Assembly (NCBI RefSeq): GCF_000304475.1
Contig: NC_018947.1
Span: forward strand, 634,453 to 698,452
Direction: 5' to 3'
Source of the DNA: Kazachstania africana CBS 2517
Taxonomy: Eukaryota > Ascomycota > Saccharomycetes > Saccharomycetales > Saccharomycetaceae
DNA: 64,000 nucleotides
The stretch's first letter is position 1; each line of letters begins with the position of its first letter. Below the pieces are notes generated by a model. That model saw only the letters and a program-made list of their open reading frames with translations. It made no database searches and had not been told where the DNA came from. Shown one piece after another: positions 9,243 through 19,466 of the stretch. Made by a program: the position numbers and the translations under genes.

Positions 9243-10182
9243 TTAGTCTTTGTCTCTTTTTCCGTTCAACAAACTCATATGGATTGTTGACATTAAATTT
9301 GCTTAAGTTGCACCTCCCAGTAATATAAATCTTTACAGCCCGAGAATTTGTGAAGAGATCACGTGGAAATTCATGTACTTGAATACCCTGACGCAATGAC
9401 TCGAAGAGGAAAGAGCCGAAGGCGTTATTATCGGGCATCGAGGGTCAGACGAAATGAAAAATAGACAACTGAAGGGCCACGAAAGGGACAGGGCCCTTCT
9501 TTTCTCCATCTCTCTATCTAATCTTTTTTTTTTCTCCAGTTTCTAACTGTTTCGGAGTTGTAATATTTTTCCGGGAGATTTCCCATGCATTTCTTGTAAA
9601 TGCAGATTATATTCTCTGATCAATCATCGTCCCTACGGTCTTCTCTTCTTTCCCTATTGTATTATCGTCTTCCCTTTTTTCTTTCTTTCTTTTAAGCTTC
9701 ATTGCCTCCCCAGCACCCCACTTCGGATCATTGTCAGTAGGGGTGAGGGAGTTAAGGTTTTTCCATTGTTTGTGCACGGAATAAACTGCACAAAGACAGA
9801 AAAGCAAAGAAATAAAGGGTCGTTTTCTGCGTTGGTAACGGTGACGCCACTGCAGTTGTGCCTGGGTTTGATGTATTGTCTTTCACATTGGTGACATGCT
9901 GATTACACTTTGCAGGCAACAAAATTTAATTATCTCAATTGGTTTTAAACTTCAGTTCCTTTAAAAAGCTTATGTGGGTTTCGGGGATATAATTTCTCGA
10001 CGAGTTTCTCGAATTTTTACTAAAATAATTTTCTTAGAAGACTACTTTGGAGACATTCGAGCAAAAAAAATAGGTTATATTTAAGGAACAGTGGATCAAA
10101 TTTAGTCTTAGTGAATTTCGTTATTTTGAATTCTTTGTCGAACGAAAATATACAGATAAATTATTAAGAAATACGAACAACC

Positions 10183-12177
10183 ATGTCTCAGGATAAAACT
10201 TCTACAGAATATGCGGTTTACACTTTGAATCCTTCTGATGTGAAGTTGACCGATAGCCCACTAGATGACTATCAAAGACTATATTTTGCCACTTTGTTTG
10301 CTAATAATGGTAAGGAAGCTTCGATCAAAACGTTTGCAAAGGATCTTTCTATCAGAAAATCAACTTATAAATCCGGTATGGCGCAAGTTTTCAAGAATCC
10401 TCCATATTTGAATAACGTACCAATTAATGATACGAAAGATAATCTGTTACAATGTTTCGAGTTTCAATTACCTGATTTTAAACTGGCTTTAACGGCAGGT
10501 GAAAATGTTGGCGCCAAATCATTCTCACTCGATGAAGATGTGAAACAACAACTTTGTCTCGATAAATGTTCGAACCAACTCTTAAATGCAATTATTCAAG
10601 ATTCTTCAAATCATTCAAATTACGATTCTTCACTAACTAAAAATCAACAATTCAAATTGAAGAAAATTGATCACAATTTACAGGCAGCCGATAAAATCAT
10701 CAATCCAAATAATTGCATACTATGGGGGTATGAAACCGGTTCTGTCTTTTTAACTGGTATTTGGAGATTATATCAGGATGTAATGAGAGGTTTGATTATG
10801 TCCAATAGACAAATGGAAGATTCGAAATCTTTGCAAAATATATGTAAAACTGATTATGAGTACATCTTGACCCATGCATTCTACGATTCTCTGCAAGATC
10901 ACGAATTTCAAACTACAAGAAGACGAAGCAGCTCAGGTTCCATTGGTGAAGGATCTATTCAACAATTTATTAATGAAACGCAAAGTAATAATGTCACTTA
11001 CACAGACTTACACTGGAATAATCTATCGAAAGAATTGAAAAACTTAATATTGAAAAATTTTAAAGACTTCCTTATCAATGAAAAACACTTAACTGAAGAA
11101 AATCTTTTGAACTATAATTTAAACAATTTAATTCAAAGAATCAGAGGTGGGTATATCAAGATTCAAGGTACATGGCTACCTATGGAAATTGCTAAATTAA
11201 TTTGTAGTAGGTTTTGTTTTCCTATAAGATATTTTCTTGTTCCATTGTTTGGTAATGATTTTCCTAAACAATGTGAAGAGTGTCATTTACTTATTCAGAA
11301 TAATATCAAAATTTTGATGTCAATGCCCAAAAAGGGCAGGGCAGAATCAAAATCACATGCGAGGAAACATGACGCTGCTATCAAAACCCAAGGTATAACC
11401 AGCCCAAAGAGAAGGAGAATTAATGCTTCTTTATCTCCACGATCTGTTGAAACTACAGAACCTAAAGGTTCAAAGAAAAAACTGAAACAATCAATGAATA
11501 GACCACGGCAACAATCTACATCTACAAAGATAATAGATTTGAAACTTCCATTTGGTCAGAACCCTCAGTTTCAACTCAATGTACCTCCAAAACCACCGAA
11601 TTCGAGACCTTCATATTTACATTCTTCATCTTTTTCTACAATCGCACAACCAAGAACAAGAGCTAGCATAAGCTTACCATCTTTTGATACATTAGTTCAA
11701 AATATCCCATTTATTAACGTTAATCAACAACAACAACAACAATCACAGCAACCACAGCAATTATTGGTTCAGAACCTTGATAACACGACACAACCTCGTC
11801 ATTTTAGTGCACCACAACAGCAAGCTTTCTCTTACTATGTTCCTCACAACTCTTATTACTATGCAAATCCAGATAGAATGTCGTTTGACGCTGCCACCGG
11901 ACCAGCTCAAACTCATATGCCACAAATGATTGCAACCAACAATCATCCTACTGTTGACACGTTATCACATTTAGCATCTTTTTATAATACACATGGCCAT
12001 AGATACTCATATCCACACAATTTGTACGTTCCTCAAGTCAACCAAAATTACATGAATACCCCAAGAGTCATGTATCAAGCGAATACTAATTCACCTCAAA
12101 GCATTCCACCACAAGCTAGAGGGAACAAAAAATTCATATTTGAAAGGACAACGCAAAATGCACCATCAGGTAGATGA
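10183..12177 (+). CDS. XBP1: Transcriptional repressor Xbp1 (APSES/KilA-N type)
   Basis: A 664-residue DNA-binding repressor of the Swi4/Mbp1-related family; in S. cerevisiae it represses cyclin and many other genes during stress, quiescence and meiosis through CTCGAG-type sites. The divergent APSES domain is split: ILWGYETGSVFLTGIWRLYQ near residues 179-198, then a charged insert with RRRSSSGS at about 247-254, then IKIQGTWLPMEIAKLICSRF near 325-345. The region 380-440 is basic (KRRR) and probably nuclear-localising. The C-terminal third is low-complexity, with a short polyglutamine run (residues ~516-528) and many N, P and Y. The start is the ATG at 10183. SGA1 and XBP1 are also near neighbours in S. 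cerevisiae (YIL099W, YIL101C). Confidence 0.88.
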   Translation: MSQDKTSTEYAVYTLNPSDVKLTDSPLDDYQRLYFATLFANNGKEASIKTFAKDLSIRKSTYKSGMAQVFKNPPYLNNVPINDTKDNLLQCFEFQLPDFKLALTAGENVGAKSFSLDEDVKQQLCLDKCSNQLLNAIIQDSSNHSNYDSSLTKNQQFKLKKIDHNLQAADKIINPNNCILWGYETGSVFLTGIWRLYQDVMRGLIMSNRQMEDSKSLQNICKTDYEYILTHAFYDSLQDHEFQTTRRRSSSGSIGEGSIQQFINETQSNNVTYTDLHWNNLSKELKNLILKNFKDFLINEKHLTEENLLNYNLNNLIQRIRGGYIKIQGTWLPMEIAKLICSRFCFPIRYFLVPLFGNDFPKQCEECHLLIQNNIKILMSMPKKGRAESKSHARKHDAAIKTQGITSPKRRRINASLSPRSVETTEPKGSKKKLKQSMNRPRQQSTSTKIIDLKLPFGQNPQFQLNVPPKPPNSRPSYLHSSSFSTIAQPRTRASISLPSFDTLVQNIPFINVNQQQQQQSQQPQQLLVQNLDNTTQPRHFSAPQQQAFSYYVPHNSYYYANPDRMSFDAATGPAQTHMPQMIATNNHPTVDTLSHLASFYNTHGHRYSYPHNLYVPQVNQNYMNTPRVMYQANTNSPQSIPPQARGNKKFIFERTTQNAPSGR

Positions 12178-12414
12178 TTTACTCTTCATACTGCACTCTA
12201 GCTTTCTTTTCCTTTTTTTCTATTTGCATTATTCTAAATATTCTATGTTTCTTTTTAGATAGTACTATATGTGTTCCGTTTATAATATATTCCTTCAATG
12301 TAAGTTCTAATAGAACATTTAGAGAGGTACATATCATAAAGTAGTTCAATGAGATTCTACAAGCCTCTCTCACCTTTGGAAGATGTCGACTTTATATGGT
12401 AAAAGTTAAAAAAT

Positions 12415-12487
12415 TGCTTCCAACCAGAGTCGAACTGATGATCTCCACATTACTAGTGTGGCGCCTTACCAACTTGGCCATAGAAGC
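12415..12487 (-). tRNA. tRNA-Thr (AGT anticodon)
   Basis: A 73-nt intronless tRNA read on the minus strand. The acceptor GCTTCTA pairs with TGGAAGC, and the discriminator A is at 12415. The A box is TGGCCAAGTTGG, the anticodon loop has AGT, and the T arm is ATCAG/CTGGT around TTCGACT. It matches the yeast tRNA-Thr(AGU) with T-stem differences. A run of A on the plus strand (12408-12413) gives the terminator. It lies between XBP1 and COG6. Confidence 0.95.
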
Positions 12488-12759
12488 TTATTTTCTTGTC
12501 TTTTAAAAATTAAACAAGATTATTGATAGGGCATGAACAAACCTATGCATTGCAAAACAGCCTAACAGAGCTAGATATACTCATAGATTGAGTACTTATT
12601 AATACCACTTTAAGTCGTTCTAAGATAGCTCTAAATTGCAGTTTATGTCCGCACTCGATATCGGTGCCATTTTTCAGATATAAATTGAAGAAAAAAACAA
12701 CTTGATGATTAGGAAACGTTGTTAAATTTTGAACCAAATTAGTAAACAATTATACCTCA

Positions 12760-15222
12760 ATGGATTTCATTGAATACCAGGACTTTGCAACGGTAGATGC
12801 AACCTCAAGTACCACAAGTGATTCTCTCCCAACTCCTGTCAAACGATTGAATCTCTCCTCAATCGATGGCAATGATACAGTGAAATTCTCTAAGAGTGAA
12901 TTCAAGTTACCAAATCTAAGTTCCACTAAGGATAGTGATGAGACAAATGTAAATGCTACACTGTATGATAAAATGGCACAATATGCAAACCTTTCGATTG
13001 AACGAATGAATAATGGTGTTGTGGATCTGGGAAGGGAATCATTTGACAATAACGCCAATGAGCTCCAGATTCCAGCATCAAATTTAGATGCGACAACTGC
13101 AGTTTTGTCAAAAAAGCTGTCTAAGGTTCTCAATGACTACAATTTGAATAACTATCAATCGACTCTGAAGTTAAGAAAGGCTTTGGATTTATTAGAAAAG
13201 AATAAGAAAAATTCTTCGTTTAACAGTGAGGCACTTGTTACTTCCGAATATATTGGTAGTTTGGCCAGAAAAATCTTGAGAAGTGACCTGGAAAATGAGC
13301 TATTGAAAGAACATATTACTACTCTAGAAGAGTTTAGGCCCATTATTAGAAGAATCAAAAGATTGGCTACGTCCATTGAAAAGATTAAAGAGGAAACATC
13401 ATATATTATAAAAGACCAAGATAAAATAGAAGGTAAAGCGGTCAACAGGGCAATATTACAAGACGTGAGTGACTTACAATCACAAATGAAATCGTTGGGT
13501 CTAAAAAAACAACTTTTAACCTCTGTAAAAGAAAAATTCACCTTAACTCAAGTGGAGGACGATATAATAACTAATGGTTCAATAAATAATGAGTTTTTCA
13601 TTGTGGCTAATAAGGTATTGAACATTAGAGAAAATGCAACTTACCTACTCGCTTTGCCAAATTCAAATGCTGGACAAGCTTTAATATCAAAAGTAAACGA
13701 ATTATTAACCATAATCAATAGAAAATTCTTTAATTTTTTAACGGATTTCCTTTACAGTTTCGAATCCAATTCTGTATTATCGAGCAATGAAAACAAAGAC
13801 GAAGATTTGATTCTTTTCCAAAAATCGTTACTTTATCTTTCCAATGACCTCGAGTATTTTAACGAATTTATTAAAAAGACAACTGCAATGAGGTCAAAAT
13901 TAATATTAGATGAATTTTTGTCACAGTTTGATTTAAATAAACTTTCAGTTTCAAATGGATCAAAACCAATTATTTTATCTGCACATGACCCAATTCGTTA
14001 CATTGGTGATGTCTTAGCCACCATACATTCTTTAATTGCTAATGAGGCTGATTTTATCAAGTCATTATTCAAATTTCAATACCAAGAATTTGATAATACA
14101 CCAAAATCAATATTAACGCAAAATGAAAATGAATTCTTTCTCGAAGGTCTTGACATTAAAGTGCTAAATATGGTTGTTTCATCACTAGCGAACTCAGCAC
14201 GTATTAGAATTGAACAAATCGTTAGATTTGAAGAAAATTTCAAGATCAATTTTGAAGTTGCTCAACTTTTGAAACTATATCAATTAATGTTCATTAGGAA
14301 AAATATTAAAGATGATTCTGCTTTAATTACAAATCTAAAAAATTTACAAAATATTTCAAATGATAAATTGTTAGATTTCTTCACCAAATATATTGAACAG
14401 AAGATTAAAACTGTGAATTATCAAGAATCTGGTAACGATGATTTACTACCGCCAGACTGGCTAAACGAATATTTGAATTATGTAGTAGAACTGTTTGAAT
14501 TGTACGAAAGAAACACTAAGGAAGAGGATTCTATCTCTCTAGACGTTTTGAATAAAATTATCACTGAACCATGCAATAAGATTTTATTAGAACAATTACA
14601 AAAAGTCTTCCCCTTGGCAAAGAAAAATGAGAGCGCAAGACTATCCTTATTAACTATAGAAATCAATTGTTTCGATTTAATTAAATCTAGACTCAAACCA
14701 TTTGTTAGTGCAATTTTTACCAAGAATGAGGAAGATGAAACACATTCTAAATATCAAATCTACAAGGCCATGGATGATAAATTGAACACTTTTATTAATG
14801 ATATGACTAATTTACAAACGAAAATTTTATTTGAGAAGACTGGGCTAGACATGTATAACAATCTGTTGAATATGATTTTTCCAATTAAGTCTGTGCAGGA
14901 CGAATTAGATTACGATATGTATTTTTCATTGAATGAGAATCAACTAATGGCCCTAGAAAATATAACTAAAAATATCACAGAGAAATTGAATGAATATGTC
15001 CCCATTGCACTTACGGATGTCCAAGAAAATTTGTTGTTCAAGTTAACCTCCCCAAGTATAGCAGATCAAATTTGTAGTAGCAGTTTCAACGAGTTATCTA
15101 TATTTTATCGGATATTTAGAAAAGTTTTAGCTCATTTAAATCCCGATAACGTTGATGAAATCAATTCAAACATATTAAATTTCTCAGAAGAAGAATTTGA
15201 TACATTAATTGGTATAGAATAG
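12760..15222 (+). CDS. COG6: Conserved oligomeric Golgi complex subunit 6
   Basis: An 820-residue subunit of lobe B of the COG tethering complex, which catches retrograde vesicles at the Golgi and so keeps glycosyltransferases in place. The size is close to the S. cerevisiae protein (839). After a polar N-terminus of about 110 residues there is a coiled-coil region (about 120-250, with heptad-like stretches such as RPIIRRIKRLATSIEKIKEE), then the long helical-rod part typical of COG/exocyst (CATCHR) proteins. There is no membrane segment or signal peptide. The start is the ATG at 12760, and the stop is followed by a short AT-rich gap before the convergent DPH1. COG5, in the same lobe, lies 18 kb away. 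Confidence 0.9.
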   Translation: MDFIEYQDFATVDATSSTTSDSLPTPVKRLNLSSIDGNDTVKFSKSEFKLPNLSSTKDSDETNVNATLYDKMAQYANLSIERMNNGVVDLGRESFDNNANELQIPASNLDATTAVLSKKLSKVLNDYNLNNYQSTLKLRKALDLLEKNKKNSSFNSEALVTSEYIGSLARKILRSDLENELLKEHITTLEEFRPIIRRIKRLATSIEKIKEETSYIIKDQDKIEGKAVNRAILQDVSDLQSQMKSLGLKKQLLTSVKEKFTLTQVEDDIITNGSINNEFFIVANKVLNIRENATYLLALPNSNAGQALISKVNELLTIINRKFFNFLTDFLYSFESNSVLSSNENKDEDLILFQKSLLYLSNDLEYFNEFIKKTTAMRSKLILDEFLSQFDLNKLSVSNGSKPIILSAHDPIRYIGDVLATIHSLIANEADFIKSLFKFQYQEFDNTPKSILTQNENEFFLEGLDIKVLNMVVSSLANSARIRIEQIVRFEENFKINFEVAQLLKLYQLMFIRKNIKDDSALITNLKNLQNISNDKLLDFFTKYIEQKIKTVNYQESGNDDLLPPDWLNEYLNYVVELFELYERNTKEEDSISLDVLNKIITEPCNKILLEQLQKVFPLAKKNESARLSLLTIEINCFDLIKSRLKPFVSAIFTKNEEDETHSKYQIYKAMDDKLNTFINDMTNLQTKILFEKTGLDMYNNLLNMIFPIKSVQDELDYDMYFSLNENQLMALENITKNITEKLNEYVPIALTDVQENLLFKLTSPSIADQICSSSFNELSIFYRIFRKVLAHLNPDNVDEINSNILNFSEEEFDTLIGIE

Positions 15223-15276
15223 ATAAACTAATAAATAATTATATATATATATAAATATAGACAGGAAAAAAAACAT

Positions 15277-16545
15277 TTAAAATGACGAATGAGCCGGAAC
15301 GTTACCACGACCATACCCATTAGCCTCATAATAGTCCATTGGGTAATAGTCCTCAGTAAACATAATATCTTTCCCCATTAATACACTTGCTTCGTATGGA
15401 GTTAAGAGGGGTTTATTAAAAGCGTACCCCCAATCGATGGAAAGTCTTGGACATGCGACCTGCACGAATGCGTCAATTTGATCAAACATTGCTAGCTTTT
15501 GTGGGAAGATTTCACTTAAAATAATTTTGACAACTGTTTTACCCATCTTCTTCAAACCTTCTTCCATTCTCTTTGCAGTTTGGACGTTACCTTGTCTGCC
15601 TAATCCACCAAGAATAATCCCAAATACATTAGCCTTTCTGGAAGTTTCAATAGCATCCGATCTGACACGAACCAATTGGGCTTGATCGTAACCCTCCCTT
15701 GTGAACTTTCTATTGTAAGGATCGTATCTATAGGCAGGAATCTTAGAGTTATGGATCATGGCTGATTCTAAATGAAATCTACCATCACCGATAAAGACCA
15801 TTGCATCGAATTGGTTTGGATCAAGTAACTCCGAAGTACAACCTAGAACTTCACCTCTGGATAGTGGTTTAATTTGAGGTGGGATAGCATACAGCACATG
15901 CTCATCATCCTCAGTGGTTAATAATCTCTCTTTGATACTGTGTATAGCAGGATTAAATTGGATGGTACCGAACAGAGCAATTCTTTGACCTCTGTCGAAA
16001 TTCTTTCTCAGCGTCTTAATAATGTGATCCTCGTTTATAGTAATAGTGACGAACACGTACAGCACTCTGATGGTGGTAATATCAATAGGAACAAGACACG
16101 AATGCGCATAATGTATGATGAAGTCACAATCCAAAGATCTTGCAGTGTAGTCATCGATACAACAGGCCCCATACGAGACATCCCCCATAACAACAGTCTC
16201 GACCCCACAAAATTGCTCTAAAATATCGGAAATAATCAAAGAATAAATCAACAAACCTTCAGGCATCTGCAGTGCCACTCTTGTGGCATTATGCTTCCTT
16301 ATATTCCAAATAGTCTTGTGAATTTCAAAATTATAGTTCGAAGGCAGTAGAGCCTCCACGACATTATTCAAGTTCTCGTCATTCAAGATATCATCTGGAA
16401 TACGTGTGATAGATCTAGTTGGATTAGCAGAGCCCTTAGCGACCATCTCACCACCGTTGCTCGCCACAGTCTTGATTTTGTCACCAGTCGCTGACTTGGA
16501 CCCAACAAACCTTCTTCTTGGAACTTTACGCTGAACTTCAGACAT
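15277..16545 (-). CDS. DPH1: 2-(3-amino-3-carboxypropyl)histidine synthase subunit 1
   Basis: A 422-residue radical-SAM-like enzyme that, with Dph2, moves the aminocarboxypropyl group of S-adenosylmethionine to the histidine of elongation factor 2, the first step of diphthamide synthesis. The three cysteines that hold the [4Fe-4S] cluster are visible: in GDVSYGACC (C128 or C129), VLGCTSE (C236) and VQVACPRLSIDWG (C365). Length and domain order match S. cerevisiae Dph1 (425). The ATG at 16545 gives MSEVQRKVPRRRFVGSK, a basic N-terminus like that of the yeast protein. It converges with COG6 and diverges from TAM41. SHQ1, the next gene in S. cerevisiae, is absent here. Confidence 0.95.
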   Translation of the reverse strand: MSEVQRKVPRRRFVGSKSATGDKIKTVASNGGEMVAKGSANPTRSITRIPDDILNDENLNNVVEALLPSNYNFEIHKTIWNIRKHNATRVALQMPEGLLIYSLIISDILEQFCGVETVVMGDVSYGACCIDDYTARSLDCDFIIHYAHSCLVPIDITTIRVLYVFVTITINEDHIIKTLRKNFDRGQRIALFGTIQFNPAIHSIKERLLTTEDDEHVLYAIPPQIKPLSRGEVLGCTSELLDPNQFDAMVFIGDGRFHLESAMIHNSKIPAYRYDPYNRKFTREGYDQAQLVRVRSDAIETSRKANVFGIILGGLGRQGNVQTAKRMEEGLKKMGKTVVKIILSEIFPQKLAMFDQIDAFVQVACPRLSIDWGYAFNKPLLTPYEASVLMGKDIMFTEDYYPMDYYEANGYGRGNVPAHSSF

Positions 16546-16812
16546 TTTCTCACTGTGAATCCTCAGATGTACTCAATATCACTGCACAAATGCAGCACTA
16601 GCCCTCTATATATGGCTATTTTAAAGCTTATTAATTGCAAAATTCATCACAGAAAATTTTATAATTTTTTTTCAGCTCATCGCAAATTGATTTTTGATAT
16701 TACTCGGAAGACTTAGAGAGGGAAAGCAGTAAACAGCATGAGAGTCTTTATGTTTAATAAGTTTGTTGGTTAACTATTTGTTAGTTAGCGTGGGTTAGAG
16801 ACGTATGTGCGA

Positions 16813-17916
16813 ATGCTGGGGAGAAACAGTGAGAGTCTAGTGAGGTGGCTGAAAGTGCGTTCTCTTTTGGTTGCGAGACGACAGAGCACGAGCAGTCATT
16901 TGGAAAACAAGTTTACATCACCGACACCATATTTTACATCAATTCCACACTCAAATGGCGGTCAGGACCGCCTATGTGAAGCTACTGGTGGATTGAACCT
17001 GCTGGAAAAGAGTATTCGGAGGACGAATACGCTGAATATGTCGCCCAATTTCGGTTCAAATCAGCTGTTAAGGATCGATAAAGAGTTAGAAGACGAGATA
17101 AATTCGATTGTGAATCATTTTAAACAACCCATAGCGTTTGCCTTTGGGTATGGATCCGGTGTCTTCCAGCAGGCTGGATATGGCATTGATACAAAACCTC
17201 AAATCGATCTGATATTGGCAGTGACGGATCCAATGAAGTTTCACGCCGTTAACATGAGAGAAAATCCCAATCACTACTCATCATTGAAGTATTGTAGTGC
17301 ATCAATGATGGAAAAGCTGCAAAATATGGGTCCTGGTATCTATTTTAATCCGTACAGTGAAATAAACGGCCGTGACGTGAAGTATGGGATAGTTTCAGTG
17401 CAAAATCTGATAAATGATCTTAAAGATTGGCGTTGGTTCTATTTAGCCGGTAGGTTACAGAAGCCGGTAAAGATTTTGAAATGTAATGACAACAGGATCA
17501 TTAATTACAATCAATTGAATTTGAAATATGCTGCTACCCTAGCAAAACAACTGACATTTAAGAAATACAATGACTTTGATCGTTTCAAATTTTTTGAGGA
17601 AATCACAAGATTAAGTTACCTTGGTGATGTGAGGTATGCACTGGGAGGAGAAAACCCCAACAAGATAAACAACATTGTATCGAAAAATTATGATTTTTTC
17701 AATATATACTATGAACCAATTATTAAGGATGTTATTATGCATAACAACAACTATCTACCGGATGGGTTTGATTTAGAGAACGCCACTAGTCTTTTGACTA
17801 GCAGGATCAGAAGGTCAAGTGTTTTACAAACAATTAAAGGAGTTTTTACCGCTGGTACAACAAAATCAATCAAATATGCATGGAATAAAAAATTAAAGGC
17901 ATGGAAGTCGAAATGA
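16813..17916 (+). CDS. TAM41: Mitochondrial CDP-diacylglycerol synthase Tam41
   Basis: A peripheral enzyme of the mitochondrial inner membrane that makes CDP-diacylglycerol from phosphatidic acid and CTP for cardiolipin synthesis. The 367-residue product begins at the ATG at 16813; an upstream in-frame GTG is not a start. The first ~35 residues are rich in R, S and L with no acidic residues after residue 6, as in a mitochondrial targeting sequence. The nucleotidyltransferase signature FGYGSGVFQQAGY lies near 111-123, followed by PQIDLILAV with the metal-binding aspartate. QTIKGVFTAGTTKSIKYAWNKKL at the C-terminus is highly conserved. An 11-codon upstream ATG frame (16805-16840) overlaps the start in another frame. 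The S. cerevisiae gene (YGR046W) is on another chromosome. Confidence 0.92.
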   Translation: MLGRNSESLVRWLKVRSLLVARRQSTSSHLENKFTSPTPYFTSIPHSNGGQDRLCEATGGLNLLEKSIRRTNTLNMSPNFGSNQLLRIDKELEDEINSIVNHFKQPIAFAFGYGSGVFQQAGYGIDTKPQIDLILAVTDPMKFHAVNMRENPNHYSSLKYCSASMMEKLQNMGPGIYFNPYSEINGRDVKYGIVSVQNLINDLKDWRWFYLAGRLQKPVKILKCNDNRIINYNQLNLKYAATLAKQLTFKKYNDFDRFKFFEEITRLSYLGDVRYALGGENPNKINNIVSKNYDFFNIYYEPIIKDVIMHNNNYLPDGFDLENATSLLTSRIRRSSVLQTIKGVFTAGTTKSIKYAWNKKLKAWKSK

Positions 17917-17996
17917 ACAGTATCTTTTTCAACCTTGTAAATCTTTGTATATACGATGAGGGTATTAATCTTGAAGTTTCCAATTATTTATTCATT

Positions 17997-18917
17997 CTAT
18001 GTATTCAATAACCTTTCTACCGAATTGGTATGAACACTATTTGGCTTCGTCGGTGTACTATGCTCACTACACGTATTTTCGTCATCATCATCATTTCTTG
18101 TATTTTTGCTAGATCCCACAGAATCTTCGTCATTATTATCATCTTGTTCTTGAATATTATTTAAATCGATTACACCAAATCCTGATATAGATTTGGCCCT
18201 TCTGTGCCTCTTTACTGGTTTTTTAATTAGATTATCCTTATTTGGACTATTGAAACTTAAGATCGATGTCATCCCAGTTGGAATGTGAACATTGGGTTCA
18301 CTCGGAATCGTAGTGGTGGGACTTACATTGGTATTATAACTCGCTTTACTCACAATAGGTAAAGAGTAATTCCGTGAATGCTGTTTCGAGACTGGTCTAT
18401 AATTCATAGGTGATAGTTTTTCCTCTTTAATGTAAGTCTGATGTGAAAGTGTAGCTACTGTAGAAGCCCCAATTTTTGCTGGAGAGTTGAGCCTTCTCGT
18501 ATTCACTGTAAGTTTCGGTGGTACATGATTAGGAGAATTTGGCTTAGCTGTACTATGAATAACTGGTGGAAATTTGAATGGTGAAGGAGATCCTTCCACT
18601 GTGTCATTTTTAGTTTGTTCCACTACGGTTCTATCAGCGATATGGCTTGATCTTCTCAGACTATGTGGAAAAAGACCAGAAATATGTGTAGTGGGCACAC
18701 CACTACCCTTAGCCAACGTCAACAATTCGATGGATTTCTTAGTGTCTTCGAGTTTATAGTACTGTTGTTTTGTCCTCTCCTGTTCAATCTTCAGCTCGAT
18801 GACCCTCAATATAGTTGCTTGCGGTATCCTACCATGATTGCCATCGATCTTGGCTCCCAGTATGACTTCTAATAATGGGCCAAAATCGTGTGTTTCACCA
18901 GTATTCGACGTGTTCAT
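17997..18917 (-). CDS. BOP3: Bop3-like protein of unclear function
   Basis: A 306-residue polar, serine- and proline-rich protein without membrane segments. I chose the ATG at 18917; the frame runs a little further upstream but only from a TTG. The only strongly structured part is residues ~10-65, FGPLLEVILGAKIDGNHGRIPQ followed by a charged helix, which fits what I remember of S. cerevisiae Bop3 (YNL042W), a suppressor linked to resistance to methylmercury. The rest has repeated short SP and SPxK-like motifs, a basic patch KRHRRAKS near 245, and an acidic stretch near 265-285. The position between COG6 and YIP3 genes (YNL041C, YNL044W) supports the name. I can assign no biochemical activity. 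Confidence 0.62.
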   Translation of the reverse strand: MNTSNTGETHDFGPLLEVILGAKIDGNHGRIPQATILRVIELKIEQERTKQQYYKLEDTKKSIELLTLAKGSGVPTTHISGLFPHSLRRSSHIADRTVVEQTKNDTVEGSPSPFKFPPVIHSTAKPNSPNHVPPKLTVNTRRLNSPAKIGASTVATLSHQTYIKEEKLSPMNYRPVSKQHSRNYSLPIVSKASYNTNVSPTTTIPSEPNVHIPTGMTSILSFNSPNKDNLIKKPVKRHRRAKSISGFGVIDLNNIQEQDDNNDEDSVGSSKNTRNDDDDENTCSEHSTPTKPNSVHTNSVERLLNT

Positions 18918-19466
18918 CTGGTCGAATTGTATCCTGGAAGTATATACAATGTTCGACAAGATAACAAAGGCTGAGAAGAAGTAGTCAGTTGTATATATAA
19001 GCCCACGTCGATTGAAGATCGAGCAGTTACCCAGGGAAAGGTCTTCATGACGATTTAGGGAATCGAAGAAAGCCTTTTCCCTCGAGAGATGTCCCGATAA
19101 GTAAGAATGTGACTAAATGCAGCAGGATCAGCAAGCGAAAACAGAGGACAATCTCGAGGGTTCAGTCGAAAATATGGTTCTGGATGCTTGAATGATGCCA
19201 TTTCCTCGAGGAGTAATCGTTCCCAATAAATTCCATGCTGGTGGGTCAGCCAGATGCTTCTTACAAGGGGCAGAAACTCTAAAAAATTGGTGCAGCTGTC
19301 CTTAGCAACTTTAATGCCCAAAATGGATAGAATGCCAATACGGGGAGGTCTGCTACTTACACAATGATTTTATTAGAACGTTTCTAAGTTGTATATTATT
19401 TTATATTTAATTATAGAAGTCTCGAAGTGTATTAGGAAAAGAGTCAGTCCAGAGCACACGTGGGCC
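18918..19466. other. Intergenic region between BOP3 and YIP3
   Basis: This 549-bp gap holds no gene I can support; the 88-codon minus frame at 19055-19321 lacks an ATG at its start and resembles nothing known to me. It does hold a perfect ARS consensus match at 19399-19409. Confidence 0.55.
19399..19409 (+). other. ARS consensus match (possible replication origin)
   Basis: TTTTATATTTA fits the S. cerevisiae ACS WTTTAYRTTTW at all 11 positions and lies in an AT-rich stretch downstream of YIP3. Such matches occur by chance in AT-rich DNA, and origin motifs vary between yeasts. Confidence 0.25.

Larger units (their letters stand above)
9081..10182. other. Long shared promoter between SGA1 and XBP1
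   Basis: This 1.1-kb gap between divergent genes is unusually long for the window. It contains a (TA)n tract, a GACACAAAA element, an ATCACGTGG E-box near 9358, pyrimidine-rich tracts around 9500-9540 and 9640-9700, and at least one AGGGG stress-type (STRE) match near 9738. XBP1 is stress-induced through Msn2/4 in S. cerevisiae, so STREs would be expected. The open frames inside lack ATG starts or recognisable products. I see no RNA gene. Confidence 0.6.

Noticed and set aside
12543..12749. 68-codon minus frame upstream of COG6
   Set aside because: It lies in the COG6 promoter and has no recognisable product.
19055..19321. 88-codon minus frame upstream of BOP3
   Set aside because: It starts with TTG, the first ATG leaves under 50 codons, and no homologue is recognised.
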